DNA of 64,000 nucleotides from an uncultured Victivallales bacterium (GCA_944390735.1 CALXRL010000094.1:1-64000); one strand, 5' to 3'; shown: positions 51,086 through 60,545, counted from the stretch's first letter. Notes: generated from the letters alone by a model not told the origin. Program-made: numbers and translations.

Positions 51086-54031
51086 TCAGGGGAGGAGCAG
51101 GAAGCCGAAGAGAAATCGGTTGCGCCAGTTTTCCGCACCTCCCGCCCAGACGTCCTGTCTGTGGCGCCGCTCTCCGTCGGAATCGTCCACGGCCAGATCA
51201 AACGCGATTCCGGAAGGCCCCTGCAGTCCGAGATTTTTCCATGGAATCCGGATCGCCGCCGTATAATTGCTTCCGGAGTCGTTCAGCGTGCAGACGATTC
51301 CGCGCAGATCCAGATTCGGACTGCCCGTCAAAGCTTCCGGAAGTCCATTGGAGGATTCCGGAACGAGAAACAGGCGGTAGCAGGAATCCGTATAAGCCTG
51401 GCGATCAAGCTCCCGTCCGGGAGCCGTATCAAGGAACAGTTCGACTCCGTCGCCGGACCACGGGGCATCCTTGATTCTTCCGCCGCGCTTGTCATCCCGG
51501 ACCTGAATTTGAAACTCCAGAAATTCCGGGGTGGTCCGGATCTGAAATTCCGCATTTCTTCCGACCGTTTGTTTTTCCCCCGGACGGCAGAATTTCCCGG
51601 AAACGGGACGGATGCGGTGTGTCAGGATTTCCGAACCGTCCGAAACGATGATTCCGACTTCCTCCTTTTCGGCTGCCGGGACGGGAAAATGAATCGTCCG
51701 CATCCCCTGAGGCTTCAGAGTGAATTCCTGTTTTGGAGTACCGGGAATCCGCACGGCTGTCTGCTGTTCCTGATTGGTGTTGTTGCGGATCTCGACAGCC
51801 AGAACGCGTTTGCCTTGTCCGGCAAGAATTCTGGCTCCGGTCACCTGCAGTTTCCGCCGTGGAATGACCTGAATGGCTTTCCAGTCCGGATTTCTGTCCC
51901 GGCTTTTCAGGTAGACTGGATTGTTTCCGGTCTCTATTTTTTTCCCGGGCAGAGGATTTCCGAAGAGATCGTATGCCTGCATGTTTTCCGGCAGAATCAG
52001 AAGGAAGGTTTCTCCTTCGTCTTTTGCCCAGCAGGCGAGGAGCGGCGAGCCGTTCTGATCCTCATAGCTCCATGCGCTCAAGCCCCGGAGGAGAGGGACG
52101 GCCCCTCTGCCTTTTCCGCATTCCAGAAAACGGGAGAACGCGTTGGTTGCGGCTGCGTATTCATTCGGGATAAACGTGGATGCGGCATAATTGGGCCATC
52201 TGTATTCCGGTCGGAGATCGACCCCCGTGATGCGCGGCGCCCATGCCGGAATGCTTTGAGCCAGTCCCTCTCCGAGATCAATCAGATACCGGCGGACCAG
52301 ATTGCCGACGGGGAATTCTCCGTGTTCCGCGACCGGTTTCCGGAGTCCTTTCAGACTCTGGATGAAGTACAGCTCCGAGTTCCATACCGGCAGGTCTTTC
52401 CGGTATTTGCGGAGGATCGCGAACACTTGCCGGATCTGCTGTTCCGCGGGAACGGGGGAGTCATCCAGCTGTGCGCTGTACGGATGGAAGGAGACGGCGT
52501 CCGCAAATTGAAACGCTCCGAGTTTTCCGCAATCTTCGAGGAATTTCCCGAGATTCCCATTCAGGTCTCCGGTGGCGCAGAATCCGACTACGACGGAGTC
52601 CGGATCGGCCTTCTTTGCCGCGCGATATGCCCGCTTCAGATAATCGGTGTACTGTTCCGGGGTCAGGAAGAGATTCGGTTCGTTAATGATTTCATAGCAT
52701 TGGATCTCGTTCCGGTAACGGGAGACAAATTCGTAAATGAAGCGTTCCCAGGCCTCGGGAGGCGGAAGAATTCTCCAGGCGCGGCCGATCACTTTCACTC
52801 CGGTGTGTTTGCCGGCTTTCCGAATCCAGGTGCCGGCGAATTTATCCTTGCCATAAGCGACAAATTCCGAACTCCCGAGACGGGGCAGGACATCAAGTCC
52901 GTTTTTCCGGGCTTTGCGGATGATGTTGTCGGTAATTCGCCAGTCGTACCTGCCGCATTCGTGTTCTGTCCGCCACCAGTAGAAGACGCCGTCGTCGTGA
53001 AGACGGATGGAACCGAAACCGCACTGGCGGGTCCGGGCGAAGAATTCATCCAGATTCATTCCGCAAGCTCCGAACAGAGGTGCTTTCGGCGATTTGTCGG
53101 GGTCCTCCGCTTGGAAACGGGTGCTTTGAATGTGAAACAGATGCCCGTTGATTCCGACGGAAAAACCGTTCCGGAACGAATAGCTGCGGACCGGAAGCTC
53201 TCCGATGACGGAAAACAGCAGCGGCGTGCTGTCCGCATTCATCCGAAGTTCAAACGTTCCGTACCGTTCCAGATTCACGGAAACGGTCTGTTCCGCAACC
53301 GTTCCCGGATCGAGGTCGAAGACGACTGGTTTCAGCGGGACACTCTTCCGGTAAAAGACATCGTAAAGTTCCAGAGCAACCCGGTGCCTTGTTTTTTGAT
53401 TGGAATAGTTCACCGCTTTTACAGGAAAATGGTGTTTCCCCGGGAAAAGGAGCGGATTTCCTCCGCGATCGAATGCCGTCTCGATCGGCTCCGCGGGCGA
53501 ATAGGGCGCGGATGTTTCGGAAAAGGATGCCGCATCCAGCCACAATTTTTCCGCGATCCAGATCAGAAGGAGATTTCCGGTCGGATTGGTTTCCGGCATT
53601 GCGGGGAATGTGAAGCGGTACTGTTTCCAGCCGGGGGTAACGTTCCAGACCGTCAATGCGTTTTTCCAGTGATATCCTTTGGAATCATAAGAGCAGGAGC
53701 GGAACCGGACTTCCACTTCGGTATTTTTTTCCGCTTTGATCCAGCAGGAGAACGTGTAGTGTCTGCCGGGGATCAGCCGGAGATCGTGGGAGGAGAACTG
53801 CATCGTGTTTCCTTTCGGATTCGGGAAAAACAGACTGTATTTTCCATGAATCCGGGTGGAAGCGTCCGTTTCCGCTTTCCCGGGGGAGAAGTCCGATGCG
53901 GAGTACGGAATCCCGGCCGTAATGCTGTACTCGGCGCTTCCGAGTTCAAAACTGGAGTTCCGCAGCAGATTTTTCCCTTCGGCGCAGGAAAGAATGGCAC
54001 AGACGGAGATAAGGGAGAGAATATTTTTCAT
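51086..54031 (-). CDS. Secreted glycoside hydrolase-like protein with C-terminal CBM9-like domain
   Basis: A 981-residue exported protein. After a signal peptide (about 1-19), an N-terminal sugar-binding-like domain (about 20-175, starting NLLRNSSFE) is followed by a linker and a clan GH-A TIM barrel: acid/base Glu451 in EIINEPNLFLTPEQY and candidate nucleophile Glu553 in LPVWNSELYFIQS. The C-terminal part (about 760-981) resembles family 9 carbohydrate-binding domains (DGVELFLDTAPGRE, YTAAIRIPWKNLGL). Closest general relatives are GH39-like xylosidases or GH5/10-like enzymes; substrate unknown. It ends the third regulator-pilin cassette. Confidence 0.75.
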   Translation of the reverse strand: MKNILSLISVCAILSCAEGKNLLRNSSFELGSAEYSITAGIPYSASDFSPGKAETDASTRIHGKYSLFFPNPKGNTMQFSSHDLRLIPGRHYTFSCWIKAEKNTEVEVRFRSCSYDSKGYHWKNALTVWNVTPGWKQYRFTFPAMPETNPTGNLLLIWIAEKLWLDAASFSETSAPYSPAEPIETAFDRGGNPLLFPGKHHFPVKAVNYSNQKTRHRVALELYDVFYRKSVPLKPVVFDLDPGTVAEQTVSVNLERYGTFELRMNADSTPLLFSVIGELPVRSYSFRNGFSVGINGHLFHIQSTRFQAEDPDKSPKAPLFGACGMNLDEFFARTRQCGFGSIRLHDDGVFYWWRTEHECGRYDWRITDNIIRKARKNGLDVLPRLGSSEFVAYGKDKFAGTWIRKAGKHTGVKVIGRAWRILPPPEAWERFIYEFVSRYRNEIQCYEIINEPNLFLTPEQYTDYLKRAYRAAKKADPDSVVVGFCATGDLNGNLGKFLEDCGKLGAFQFADAVSFHPYSAQLDDSPVPAEQQIRQVFAILRKYRKDLPVWNSELYFIQSLKGLRKPVAEHGEFPVGNLVRRYLIDLGEGLAQSIPAWAPRITGVDLRPEYRWPNYAASTFIPNEYAAATNAFSRFLECGKGRGAVPLLRGLSAWSYEDQNGSPLLACWAKDEGETFLLILPENMQAYDLFGNPLPGKKIETGNNPVYLKSRDRNPDWKAIQVIPRRKLQVTGARILAGQGKRVLAVEIRNNTNQEQQTAVRIPGTPKQEFTLKPQGMRTIHFPVPAAEKEEVGIIVSDGSEILTHRIRPVSGKFCRPGEKQTVGRNAEFQIRTTPEFLEFQIQVRDDKRGGRIKDAPWSGDGVELFLDTAPGRELDRQAYTDSCYRLFLVPESSNGLPEALTGSPNLDLRGIVCTLNDSGSNYTAAIRIPWKNLGLQGPSGIAFDLAVDDSDGERRHRQDVWAGGAENWRNRFLFGFLLLP

Positions 54032-54045
54032 GGGAATCCTTGGGA

Positions 54046-54912
54046 TCAGGGCAGTTCTTCGAGTTCGATTCCCTTGAGGAACAGTTCCATCTGTTCGGCG
54101 GGGACGGTGAAGCGGCAGGAAATGAGTCCGCGCTTGAGATACGGATACTCCTGTTCGGTCGGACAGCGGAATTCCATGGAATGTTTTTTCCATTGTTCCG
54201 AGACAGGCATGGTTTCTCCGAACGACCAGTATTTGGTTTTCGGGAACCATCCTCCGTCCACGGTTGCGCGCAGGGTCCCCGAACTGCCTTTTGTCCAGAA
54301 GGAGAGACGGTAGCGTCTGCCCGGGGTGGCCGGAAGTTCAATCGACCGGAGATCTTTTGCTCCATTTCCGCGGCAGAGAAATGCCGCCCCCTCGTCGATG
54401 TGATCTTTGACCTTGATGGTCTGATGCATTTCTCCTTTCATGGTTCGGAAGGGAGAAACTCCGTCATCGGCGTTCAGCCGGATTTTCCGGCAGTCGGTCT
54501 TCTCGAGCGCCTCCAGTTTCATCTCTTTGATTTGCAATGTATAAGGCTTTTTTCTCTCTGCGATGAAGGCAAACGGAACCGGGCTCTTTTCGCGGAAGTA
54601 GACCGTGGCTAGACTCCAGTTTTCCGTTGCCGGGAAAGCTGCCGCAACCTTTGTGCCGATCCGGATTTTCAGCGGGACTCCTGCTGCCCCCGGAGTGCGG
54701 TAGCGGAACGTCACGCGATGGACTCCCTCTTTTTTCAGCTTCAGAGTGGTGGAGGCCGAGGTCCATTTTGTGAACGGATGTTCCAGCTGACCGGAGGCCG
54801 CCTTCCAGTCCCGTGGTGTTTTCCACTGGGAAAAGTCGTCGACAGGGAGCTGCGACGCGGCTGCAAGAGGGATGGTCAGTCCGGCAAACAGAAAGGCAAG
54901 AGATGTTTTCAT
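54046..54912 (-). CDS. Secreted beta-rich protein, probably carbohydrate-binding
   Basis: A 288-residue exported protein with a signal peptide (about 1-19). It has two likely beta-sandwich units: residues about 25-135 and 150-285, the second with LPATPGRRYRLSFWTKGSSGTL and SEQWKKHSMEFRCPTEQ, the pattern of CBM4/9-like domains. No catalytic motif is visible. It is 24 bp downstream of the pseudopilin and 14 bp upstream of the 981-residue hydrolase, so a helper or substrate-binding role is likely by context only. Confidence 0.65.
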   Translation of the reverse strand: MKTSLAFLFAGLTIPLAAASQLPVDDFSQWKTPRDWKAASGQLEHPFTKWTSASTTLKLKKEGVHRVTFRYRTPGAAGVPLKIRIGTKVAAAFPATENWSLATVYFREKSPVPFAFIAERKKPYTLQIKEMKLEALEKTDCRKIRLNADDGVSPFRTMKGEMHQTIKVKDHIDEGAAFLCRGNGAKDLRSIELPATPGRRYRLSFWTKGSSGTLRATVDGGWFPKTKYWSFGETMPVSEQWKKHSMEFRCPTEQEYPYLKRGLISCRFTVPAEQMELFLKGIELEELP

Positions 54913-54936
54913 GGTTGTGTCCTTGTTCTGATTTGA

Positions 54937-55623
54937 TTATTTTTTTGTCCAGTTGCTGTTGAATTTCTGCATCCAGTGAATCGTTTCCGCGTGCCCGTCG
55001 AGGAAGAGAATGTTCAGGCTTCTGCCGCCATGATTCCGGTAGCCGGGAAACGTTTTGATTTCGTTGTCCGTCATGGCCATTCCGGGGACATAGGTTCCCG
55101 GCGTATAATCCGGATAGCAGGAGTTGCGGTGCGGTCCCCAGAGGGTTCCCCAGAGATAGAGCGAGGTCTTTTCCAGCAAGATCACCGCGCCGGAAGCGAT
55201 CTGCCCCAGACGCCGCGATTCTCTGCCGCCCTCTTCCGTTTCCCGGAGAGCTCCTCCCTGTTTCCCCAGAGTCAGCACATAGGAGGAAGCGTATGTTGCA
55301 TTCGCCGCGGAGGATTTTTCCGTTTCCGGGCAGTAGAATGCTCCGGCCGGTTTCGTGAAGCGGTTTGTTCGATACTTCTCCTGAACCGGTGCGACCTGAC
55401 TGACATAGGTGTAAACGCCATCCAGCTGCGGGGCATGCTCATTGTTTTCTCCACAGTATTCATGAAACAGGATTCCATTCTGTTTCAGATTCGACACGCA
55501 GGCAATGTTCCGCGCTTTCGCCCGCGCGGAATTCAGAGCGGGAAGAAGCATGGAGGCAAGAATTGCTATGATTGAAATAACGATTAGAAGTTCGATCAAT
55601 GTGAATCTTGTTTTCCGTTTCAT
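54937..55623 (-). CDS. Prepilin-type (pseudopilin) protein, H-X9-DG family
   Basis: A 228-residue protein with leader MKRKTR, then [18 protein letters not shown]-type helix (Phe+1 and Glu+5 present; Arg, not Gly, at -1). The C-terminal motif is [17 protein letters not shown], with ten residues between His and Asp-Gly. It overlaps the GntR regulator's stop by 4 bp (ATGA), so its translation is coupled to the regulator's, and is followed by two secreted proteins. Confidence 0.87.
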   Translation of the reverse strand: MKRKTRFTLIELLIVISIIAILASMLLPALNSARAKARNIACVSNLKQNGILFHEYCGENNEHAPQLDGVYTYVSQVAPVQEKYRTNRFTKPAGAFYCPETEKSSAANATYASSYVLTLGKQGGALRETEEGGRESRRLGQIASGAVILLEKTSLYLWGTLWGPHRNSCYPDYTPGTYVPGMAMTDNEIKTFPGYRNHGGRSLNILFLDGHAETIHWMQKFNSNWTKK

Positions 55624-56654
55624 GCATCCTCCGCTTGTCTGGTTGAAGTTCCTTCGATGATCTCCCATTCGAGAGTGGAATTCTGCAGAGTGGTGTCTGT
55701 TCCTTCGATCCGGTTCCACAGCTGCTTCAGCAGAAGGGATACGATGGTCCGGAAGGGTTTTGCCGTCATGGTGGGATTCCAGTCGTAGTACATAAAGCCG
55801 GTGATGATCTGGAGATCCTGCGGAATGCGGATTCCGCGGGAAAGGGCGAAATTCCGAATTCGGTCCGCCTGATCGAAACGGACGGCTGCTCCGTCGATCC
55901 GATACTGTTCCAGCAGGGCGGGAAGTTTCTGGAGATAGCTGGTTTCCTCCGCAAGGAGTTCCGGAAGCGGTTCGATTCCGGCGTCTTTCAGGGCTGCGAG
56001 ATATCCATCATGACTGCGTTCGACTCCCGGGGTCTGAACAAAAAGAATTCTTCTGCATCCGTGATCCAGCAGATATTTCGTTTTCTGATATCCCTCCTTG
56101 AAGTGGTCCATGTAGACATAATCTCCGCAGTTCGGGAGTGCAAGATCGAAGTGTCCGACGATCGGAAGGACATGTTCCCGGTGAATCCGTTCAAATACGG
56201 GAATATGGGGCTTCGGGACTCCAAGCCAGAGCAGTCCGTCGAGCTTGCTGTTGACAATGTCATTGTAGATCATTTCCGGATTGGAGGTCATGATCAGCTG
56301 GGCGCAGGCTCGGTAACGGCGGATTTCCCGGAAAAATTCCTCCATGAACCGGACATCCTCCTGATTGTAAAGCGCGTGCATGCCGTTGCGGTGGAGAAGA
56401 CCGATGATTTTCATCTTCCGTTCATCCTCCCGCATCGACAACGGATTGACAAAATAGCCGCGGCGCGGGCGTTTTATCAGATAATGATCCCGGACCATGT
56501 CTTCCAGCGCCCGCCGGACCGTTTTCCGGGCCACAGAGAACATCTCCGCAAGCGCGCGTTCCGACGGAAGCGGATTTTCCGGGTCCGAATGCAGCGTCAG
56601 ATTGATGAAATACTGCCGCAGCTTGATGTATTCGTGTATGTTCGTGCCTGCCAT
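55620..56654 (-). CDS. GntR-type regulator with LacI-like sensor domain
   Basis: A 344-residue regulator with a winged helix at about 1-75 ([24 protein letters not shown], ending KRPRRGYFV) and a LacI/GalR-type periplasmic-binding fold from about 80 ([47 protein letters not shown]). Same architecture as the regulator at 2049-3149. It heads the third cassette. Start 56654 has an AAAGGAATTG ribosome site. Candidate operator repeats lie just upstream, so it probably represses or activates its own operon. Confidence 0.87.
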   Translation of the reverse strand: MAGTNIHEYIKLRQYFINLTLHSDPENPLPSERALAEMFSVARKTVRRALEDMVRDHYLIKRPRRGYFVNPLSMREDERKMKIIGLLHRNGMHALYNQEDVRFMEEFFREIRRYRACAQLIMTSNPEMIYNDIVNSKLDGLLWLGVPKPHIPVFERIHREHVLPIVGHFDLALPNCGDYVYMDHFKEGYQKTKYLLDHGCRRILFVQTPGVERSHDGYLAALKDAGIEPLPELLAEETSYLQKLPALLEQYRIDGAAVRFDQADRIRNFALSRGIRIPQDLQIITGFMYYDWNPTMTAKPFRTIVSLLLKQLWNRIEGTDTTLQNSTLEWEIIEGTSTRQAEDA

Positions 56655-56670
56655 CTCAATTCCTTTTGAT

Positions 56671-56690
56671 GGGTACCAGAGGGTACCAGC
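56671..56690. promoter_or_regulatory. Candidate operator: tandem 10-bp repeat
   Basis: GGGTACCAGA is followed at once by GGGTACCAGC, so the GGTACC palindrome occurs twice exactly one helical turn apart, between the promoter's -10 and the GntR start. A dimeric or tetrameric regulator bound here would block transcription of its own operon. Confidence 0.5.
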
Positions 56691-56698
56691 TTATTTAA

Positions 56699-56726
56699 AT
56701 TATACAACATTTTCTGATTTTCGCAA
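56699..56726 (-). promoter_or_regulatory. Promoter of the third GntR-pilin-hydrolase cassette
   Basis: On the minus strand TTGCGA (56726-56721) and TATAAT (56704-56699) are 16 bp apart. The expected start near 56692 is immediately before the tandem repeats. Confidence 0.6.
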
Positions 56727-57213
56727 GGGGGGTAATCTGGAAAAAAAAAGAAAATTCCTTGTTTTTTTCGTGATGACCGGTGTTTCCATTTACGCTTGTT
56801 GTGAAACTCCGTCCGCTTGGGCGCGAGGAGCTCCTTTTGTATAACAGAATGTTCCGTTTCATGTTGAAGAGGATTTCCGGAAGCGGGGAGGGGAGGCCTT
56901 CTCCTCTCCAAGCCTGTGTCCTTCCCGAAGAAAATCCCGAAAAAGAGCGATTTCCTCTCGGCTGTGACGACGGGGAATCGCGAAAAGAGGAGCCGAAACA
57001 CCTTTCTCCGATCCGGGGCGCGGAGAATCGGATCGGAGAAAACCCGGGCGTTCCGCTTCTTGGAGGAAATCCCGGAAGCGATTCCGGTGTGCGGGAGAAC
57101 CGCATACGCTCTTCTCCTCCCGTGCGGGGGACTTTCCCCTGCGCTTGTTCCCGGCAGACAAAAAAAAGCCGCGGAGGGAGGCTCCGCGGCTGGAAAAACA
57201 GAGGGAAACGGCA
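56727..57213. other. Non-coding gap rich in inverted repeats
   Basis: No gene is supported across about 490 bp; weak open frames lack ribosome sites and protein-like composition. It contains a perfect 13-bp stem (57003-57015 with 57029-57041, 13-base loop), a GGGGAGGGGAGG / CCTTCTCCTCTCC near-palindrome at about 56885-56909, and the terminator at 57168-57190. A structured transcript or decayed intergenic sequence are both possible. Confidence 0.45.
57160..57190 (-). terminator. Rho-independent terminator of rhaA
   Basis: A perfect 9-bp GC-rich stem (57168-57176 with 57182-57190) followed, on the minus strand, by eight T residues. It lies 24 bp after the rhaA stop. Confidence 0.9.
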
Positions 57214-58470
57214 TCAGCGGCCGGAGAGAACCTCCTTTTCATACTTGTCGATTTCGGAAATGAATTCAATTCCGGGAGGCACGCCCTGCTGTTCGCAGAA
57301 GTAGTCGTAGACGGCGCCGAGCGGGAACATCTTGAGTTCTTCGATCAGGGCCATTTTGCGTCCGTTGTTGAACTCCTTTTCCATTTTTTTGAGCTGATCC
57401 GCCGGTTCGAGCAGGGCTTTCAGAAGAGCCTTCTGCATGTTGCGTGTGCCCACGACCCAGGCGATGATGCGGTTGATGGTGGCGTCGAAGTAGTCGAGTC
57501 CGATATGCACCTTTTCCGCTCCGTTGTAGATGATCTCGCGGGCGATTGCCTGAAGTTCGTCGTCGAAGAAGACCACATGGTCGCTGTCCCATCGGACCGG
57601 GCGCGAAACATGAAGCAGAATCTCCTTGACAAACAGCAGAACGGAACTGATCTTGTCGCTGATGACCTCCGTCGGATGGAAATGGCCGGAATCCAGAGTA
57701 AGGAGAATCCCGTTTTTCACGGCATAACCCAGATAGAATTCGCTGGAGCCCACGGTGCAGCTCTCCACTCCGATGCCGAACAGTTTGGATTCGACGGCGT
57801 CTTTCATGTATTTTGGGGAGATTTTTTCCCGGAACATCGCATCCAGCGACCGTTCGAGACGTTTTCGAGCCGCGAGACGGTCGATTGTGACATCCTTGAA
57901 TCCATCGGGAATCCAGGTGTTCATGATGGACGGCGTCTTCAGCTGGCGTCCCATCTCCTCGGCGATTTTCCGGCAGGCGATTCCGTGCTCGATCCAGAAG
58001 TTCCGGATGCCGGAGTCCGGATGGGAGAGCGTCAGGTTCGACGCCGCCTTGGGATGTCCGAAAAAGGTGGGATTGAAATCCAGACCCGCGTTCCGCTCCT
58101 TCGCCCAGTCGATCCAGGACTGGAAGTGCTCCGGCGTGATGCGGTTGCGCTCGACCGCCTGTTTCGTGTCCAGATAGATCGCATGAAGATTCAGACGCTT
58201 CATGCCGGGAATGAGGGAAAAGGCCTTGTCGATGTCGCTGCGGAGCTCCTCCGGGTTCCGGGCGCGTCCGGGATAGTTTCCGGTGGAGAGAATGCCGCCG
58301 GAGGCTCCTCCGGCATCCGGTTCAAATCCGCTGACGTCGTCGCCCTGCCAGCAATGAAGCGAAATCGGGATGGCGGCCAGCTTTTTCAGCGCGGCGTCGG
58401 TGTCGACTCCGATGGTGGCATAATACTCTTTGGCAAACTTGTAGTTGTGTTCCATGTTTCTGGACGGCAT
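57214..58470 (-). CDS. rhaA: L-rhamnose isomerase
   Basis: A 418-residue enzyme converting L-rhamnose to L-rhamnulose (E. coli RhaA is 419). Landmarks are ISLHCWQGDDVSGFE near the start, GGILSTGNYPGRAR, LNLHAIYLD, LDFNPTFFGHP with metal-site residues, IPDGFKD and LTLDSGHFHPTE, with the metal-binding Asp/His set. I chose the ATG at 58470, preceded by a perfect AAGGAGG. It is divergent from an AraC regulator; the other rhamnose genes (kinase, aldolase) are not in the window. It has its own terminator. Confidence 0.95.
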   Translation of the reverse strand: MPSRNMEHNYKFAKEYYATIGVDTDAALKKLAAIPISLHCWQGDDVSGFEPDAGGASGGILSTGNYPGRARNPEELRSDIDKAFSLIPGMKRLNLHAIYLDTKQAVERNRITPEHFQSWIDWAKERNAGLDFNPTFFGHPKAASNLTLSHPDSGIRNFWIEHGIACRKIAEEMGRQLKTPSIMNTWIPDGFKDVTIDRLAARKRLERSLDAMFREKISPKYMKDAVESKLFGIGVESCTVGSSEFYLGYAVKNGILLTLDSGHFHPTEVISDKISSVLLFVKEILLHVSRPVRWDSDHVVFFDDELQAIAREIIYNGAEKVHIGLDYFDATINRIIAWVVGTRNMQKALLKALLEPADQLKKMEKEFNNGRKMALIEELKMFPLGAVYDYFCEQQGVPPGIEFISEIDKYEKEVLSGR

Positions 58471-58548
58471 TCTGCGCCTCCTTTTGTTCGCAGTTGACAA
58501 TTTCTTCCGTTCTCTGGAAATAAAGTAGCATCTCTATGGGAAATAACC

Positions 58549-58577
58549 TTGACAAATGTGCCATTTTATAGTATTAT
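58549..58577 (+). promoter_or_regulatory. Promoter of the AraC gene divergent from rhaA
   Basis: TTGACA (58549-58554) and TATTAT (58572-58577) with a 17-bp spacer, 20 bp before the ATG at 58598. No equally good promoter is seen for rhaA on the other strand, which fits activation by the regulator. Confidence 0.7.
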
Positions 58578-58597
58578 TGAACCAAAAAGGAGATGCT

Positions 58598-59452
58598 ATG
58601 GCAGAGATTCTTTCCCGGACCGATTTTCTGACCGACCGCCGGCTTCCGCTGAGGCTGATCCGTCGCGATCCGCAGGAGGAATACGGTCTGCACAGCCATG
58701 AGTTTTCCGAACTGGTGATCGTGTACCGCGGATGGGGGGAGCACCTGATTTTCGGCGAACGGCGTCCGATCTGCGCAGGCGATGTGTTTCTCATCAAGGA
58801 ACAGACCCGTCATGGATATGAGAATCTGCATGATCTGGCGCTGTGCAATCTGCTGTTTGATCTGCATGAGGTGAACAATCCTCTGTTTGCGCTCTGCCGG
58901 TATCCGGTTCTTCGGAGCCTGTTCCTGCTGGAACCGGGGTTTTCGAGCCGGAGACGGGGACTGCGCTTGTCGCCGGAGGAGCTGCCGGAGATCCTGGAGA
59001 TCTTGTCGGAGATTGAGAAGGAACAGAATGGAAGAGAGGAGGATTTCGCCTCGGCAATGTCCGCATGGCTGGTCCTCTTGACGGTGAAGCTCTCGCGTCT
59101 TCACGGCACCGGTCAGGAACAGGCGCAGGAGGGATCGTTCGAACTCTATCGGCTCCTGAATGAAATTTCCGACCGCTCGCAGGAGGAGTGGAGCCGGGAG
59201 CGGATGGCCAAGCTGGCGGGAATGTCGGTCAGCACCCTCACGCGGCATTTCCGTCGGGCAACCGGGTATCCTCCAAACGAATATCTGCTGATGCTGCGCT
59301 TGAAACAGAGTCTGCTTCTTCTGGTGAATCCGGAACTTTCCATCAGCGACATTGCCGACCGCGTGGGGTTTTCCGACAGCAACTACTTCTGCCGTCAGTT
59401 CAAGCGCCACTACGGTCTTCCTCCTCAGAAATACCGCAACATGCGCGTCTGA
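58598..59452 (+). CDS. AraC family regulator, RhaR/RhaS-like
   Basis: A 284-residue regulator. The N-terminal cupin domain has EEYGLHSHEFSELVIVYRGWGEHLIFGERRP, close in form to RhaR/RhaS sensor domains. Two helix-turn-helix motifs at about 185-280 include MAKLAGMSVSTLTRHFRRATG and IADRVGFSDSNYFCRQFKRHYGL. Being divergent from rhaA, it is the likely L-rhamnose-responsive activator. The ATG at 58598 has an AAAAGGAGAT site; an upstream in-frame Met would overlap the promoter. Confidence 0.87.
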   Translation: MAEILSRTDFLTDRRLPLRLIRRDPQEEYGLHSHEFSELVIVYRGWGEHLIFGERRPICAGDVFLIKEQTRHGYENLHDLALCNLLFDLHEVNNPLFALCRYPVLRSLFLLEPGFSSRRRGLRLSPEELPEILEILSEIEKEQNGREEDFASAMSAWLVLLTVKLSRLHGTGQEQAQEGSFELYRLLNEISDRSQEEWSRERMAKLAGMSVSTLTRHFRRATGYPPNEYLLMLRLKQSLLLLVNPELSISDIADRVGFSDSNYFCRQFKRHYGLPPQKYRNMRV

Positions 59453-59537
59453 AACGCTCCGGACCGTTGTGGCCGTTTCCGTCCGTGGCGCGGTCCCGTT
59501 CGCCCGGGAACGTGTTCGGATCCGGATGGCGGAGCGG

Positions 59538-60545
59538 TCAGATCTTCCCGGTCTGCCGCTTCGGAGATTGCGCCTTGCGGCCGGCAAAAATCCTGTGATT
59601 CCGATATTTCAGAATTTTCCTTCGGATTTTGAACTCGATCTTTTCATACAGGGCGCCGGGATAGGGATTCAGCTGACGGATCTCCTTTTCCGTGGGAAGG
59701 ATTCCCGGTTCCTTCGGGAGAAAACCCTTCGGGGTGCAGAAAATGGCTTCCGCCTGCTCCGTGGCGCGGTCGGGCGTCGGGAACCGGCGTTTGAAAAAGT
59801 GAATGTAGGCGAATTCATCGGTGAGAATCTTCTTTTCCGGCGTGAGAAAGGCCCGCAGGACGTGTCCGTTTTCCCAGTAGAAGAGCTGATGCGGATAATC
59901 CGGCGCCGGCGCCGGATATCGGTCCGAGGTCCGCTTCTGAAGGGAGAAGCGTTTGCGGTTGCATGTCAGATCGGCGAACAGCGCTTCGTCAAACATCGGC
60001 AGATGATTCTCCTTGTAGATGCGGTAGATTCCCCGCCATTCATCGAAAGCGTAGTTGACCGGGTTTTCCATGACCTCGCGGCAGGAGAATTTCCCGCCGG
60101 GCAGCCGGTAGCGCGCATTGCACTCCGGCGTGTTCCGATAAAGGGAGAGATGTCCCATCGCAAAGATTTTATCAAAATGATCCAGACGCTCCGGAGGCAG
60201 AAATTTCCGCAGATCGCCGAACAGCATGTCGAAGTCGCAGTATCCCCAGAAGTCGTAATCCTTGAGATAATCCTGAAAGATTTCCCCGTACATGACCTTG
60301 TAGTCGCAGAGCTTGTAGGGGGTCGGCAGGACCAGAGTTGAAAATCCGGTCCGTGCACGCGCAAGATCTGCGACGGCATCCAGAGTCGTGTGGTGAAGAT
60401 GAACATTCTCCGGAAGATTCTCCACGGTCTGATCCGTGAAAAAAAGCCAGTCGATGGTCGGATTCGCCGCACAGGACTTCAGCCAGAGAGAAAAATAGTT
60501 CGGCAGAGAACCGAAATAACAGCAGACAATTGCGATTCTCTGCAT
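59538..60545 (-). CDS. DUF6625-like putative glycosyltransferase
   Basis: A 335-residue protein starting RIAIVCCYFGSLPNYFSLWLKSC, with WLFFTDQ, YKLCDYKVMYGEIF and FWGYCDFDMLFGDLRKFL (a DxD motif inside CDFDMLFGD), which are features of DUF6625-type proteins placed near sugar-modification loci. A GT-A glycosyltransferase role is plausible from the DxD motif, but I do not know the substrate. It follows prfA by 4 bp, so it may be read together with it. Moderate confidence in family, low in function. Confidence 0.65.
   Translation of the reverse strand: MQRIAIVCCYFGSLPNYFSLWLKSCAANPTIDWLFFTDQTVENLPENVHLHHTTLDAVADLARARTGFSTLVLPTPYKLCDYKVMYGEIFQDYLKDYDFWGYCDFDMLFGDLRKFLPPERLDHFDKIFAMGHLSLYRNTPECNARYRLPGGKFSCREVMENPVNYAFDEWRGIYRIYKENHLPMFDEALFADLTCNRKRFSLQKRTSDRYPAPAPDYPHQLFYWENGHVLRAFLTPEKKILTDEFAYIHFFKRRFPTPDRATEQAEAIFCTPKGFLPKEPGILPTEKEIRQLNPYPGALYEKIEFKIRRKILKYRNHRIFAGRKAQSPKRQTGKI

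Noticed and set aside
51017-54313. A plus-strand open frame of about 1100 codons opposite the 981-residue hydrolase
   Set aside because: Same reasoning: no signal, no recognisable domain, wrong composition; the minus strand carries a signal peptide and catalytic motifs.
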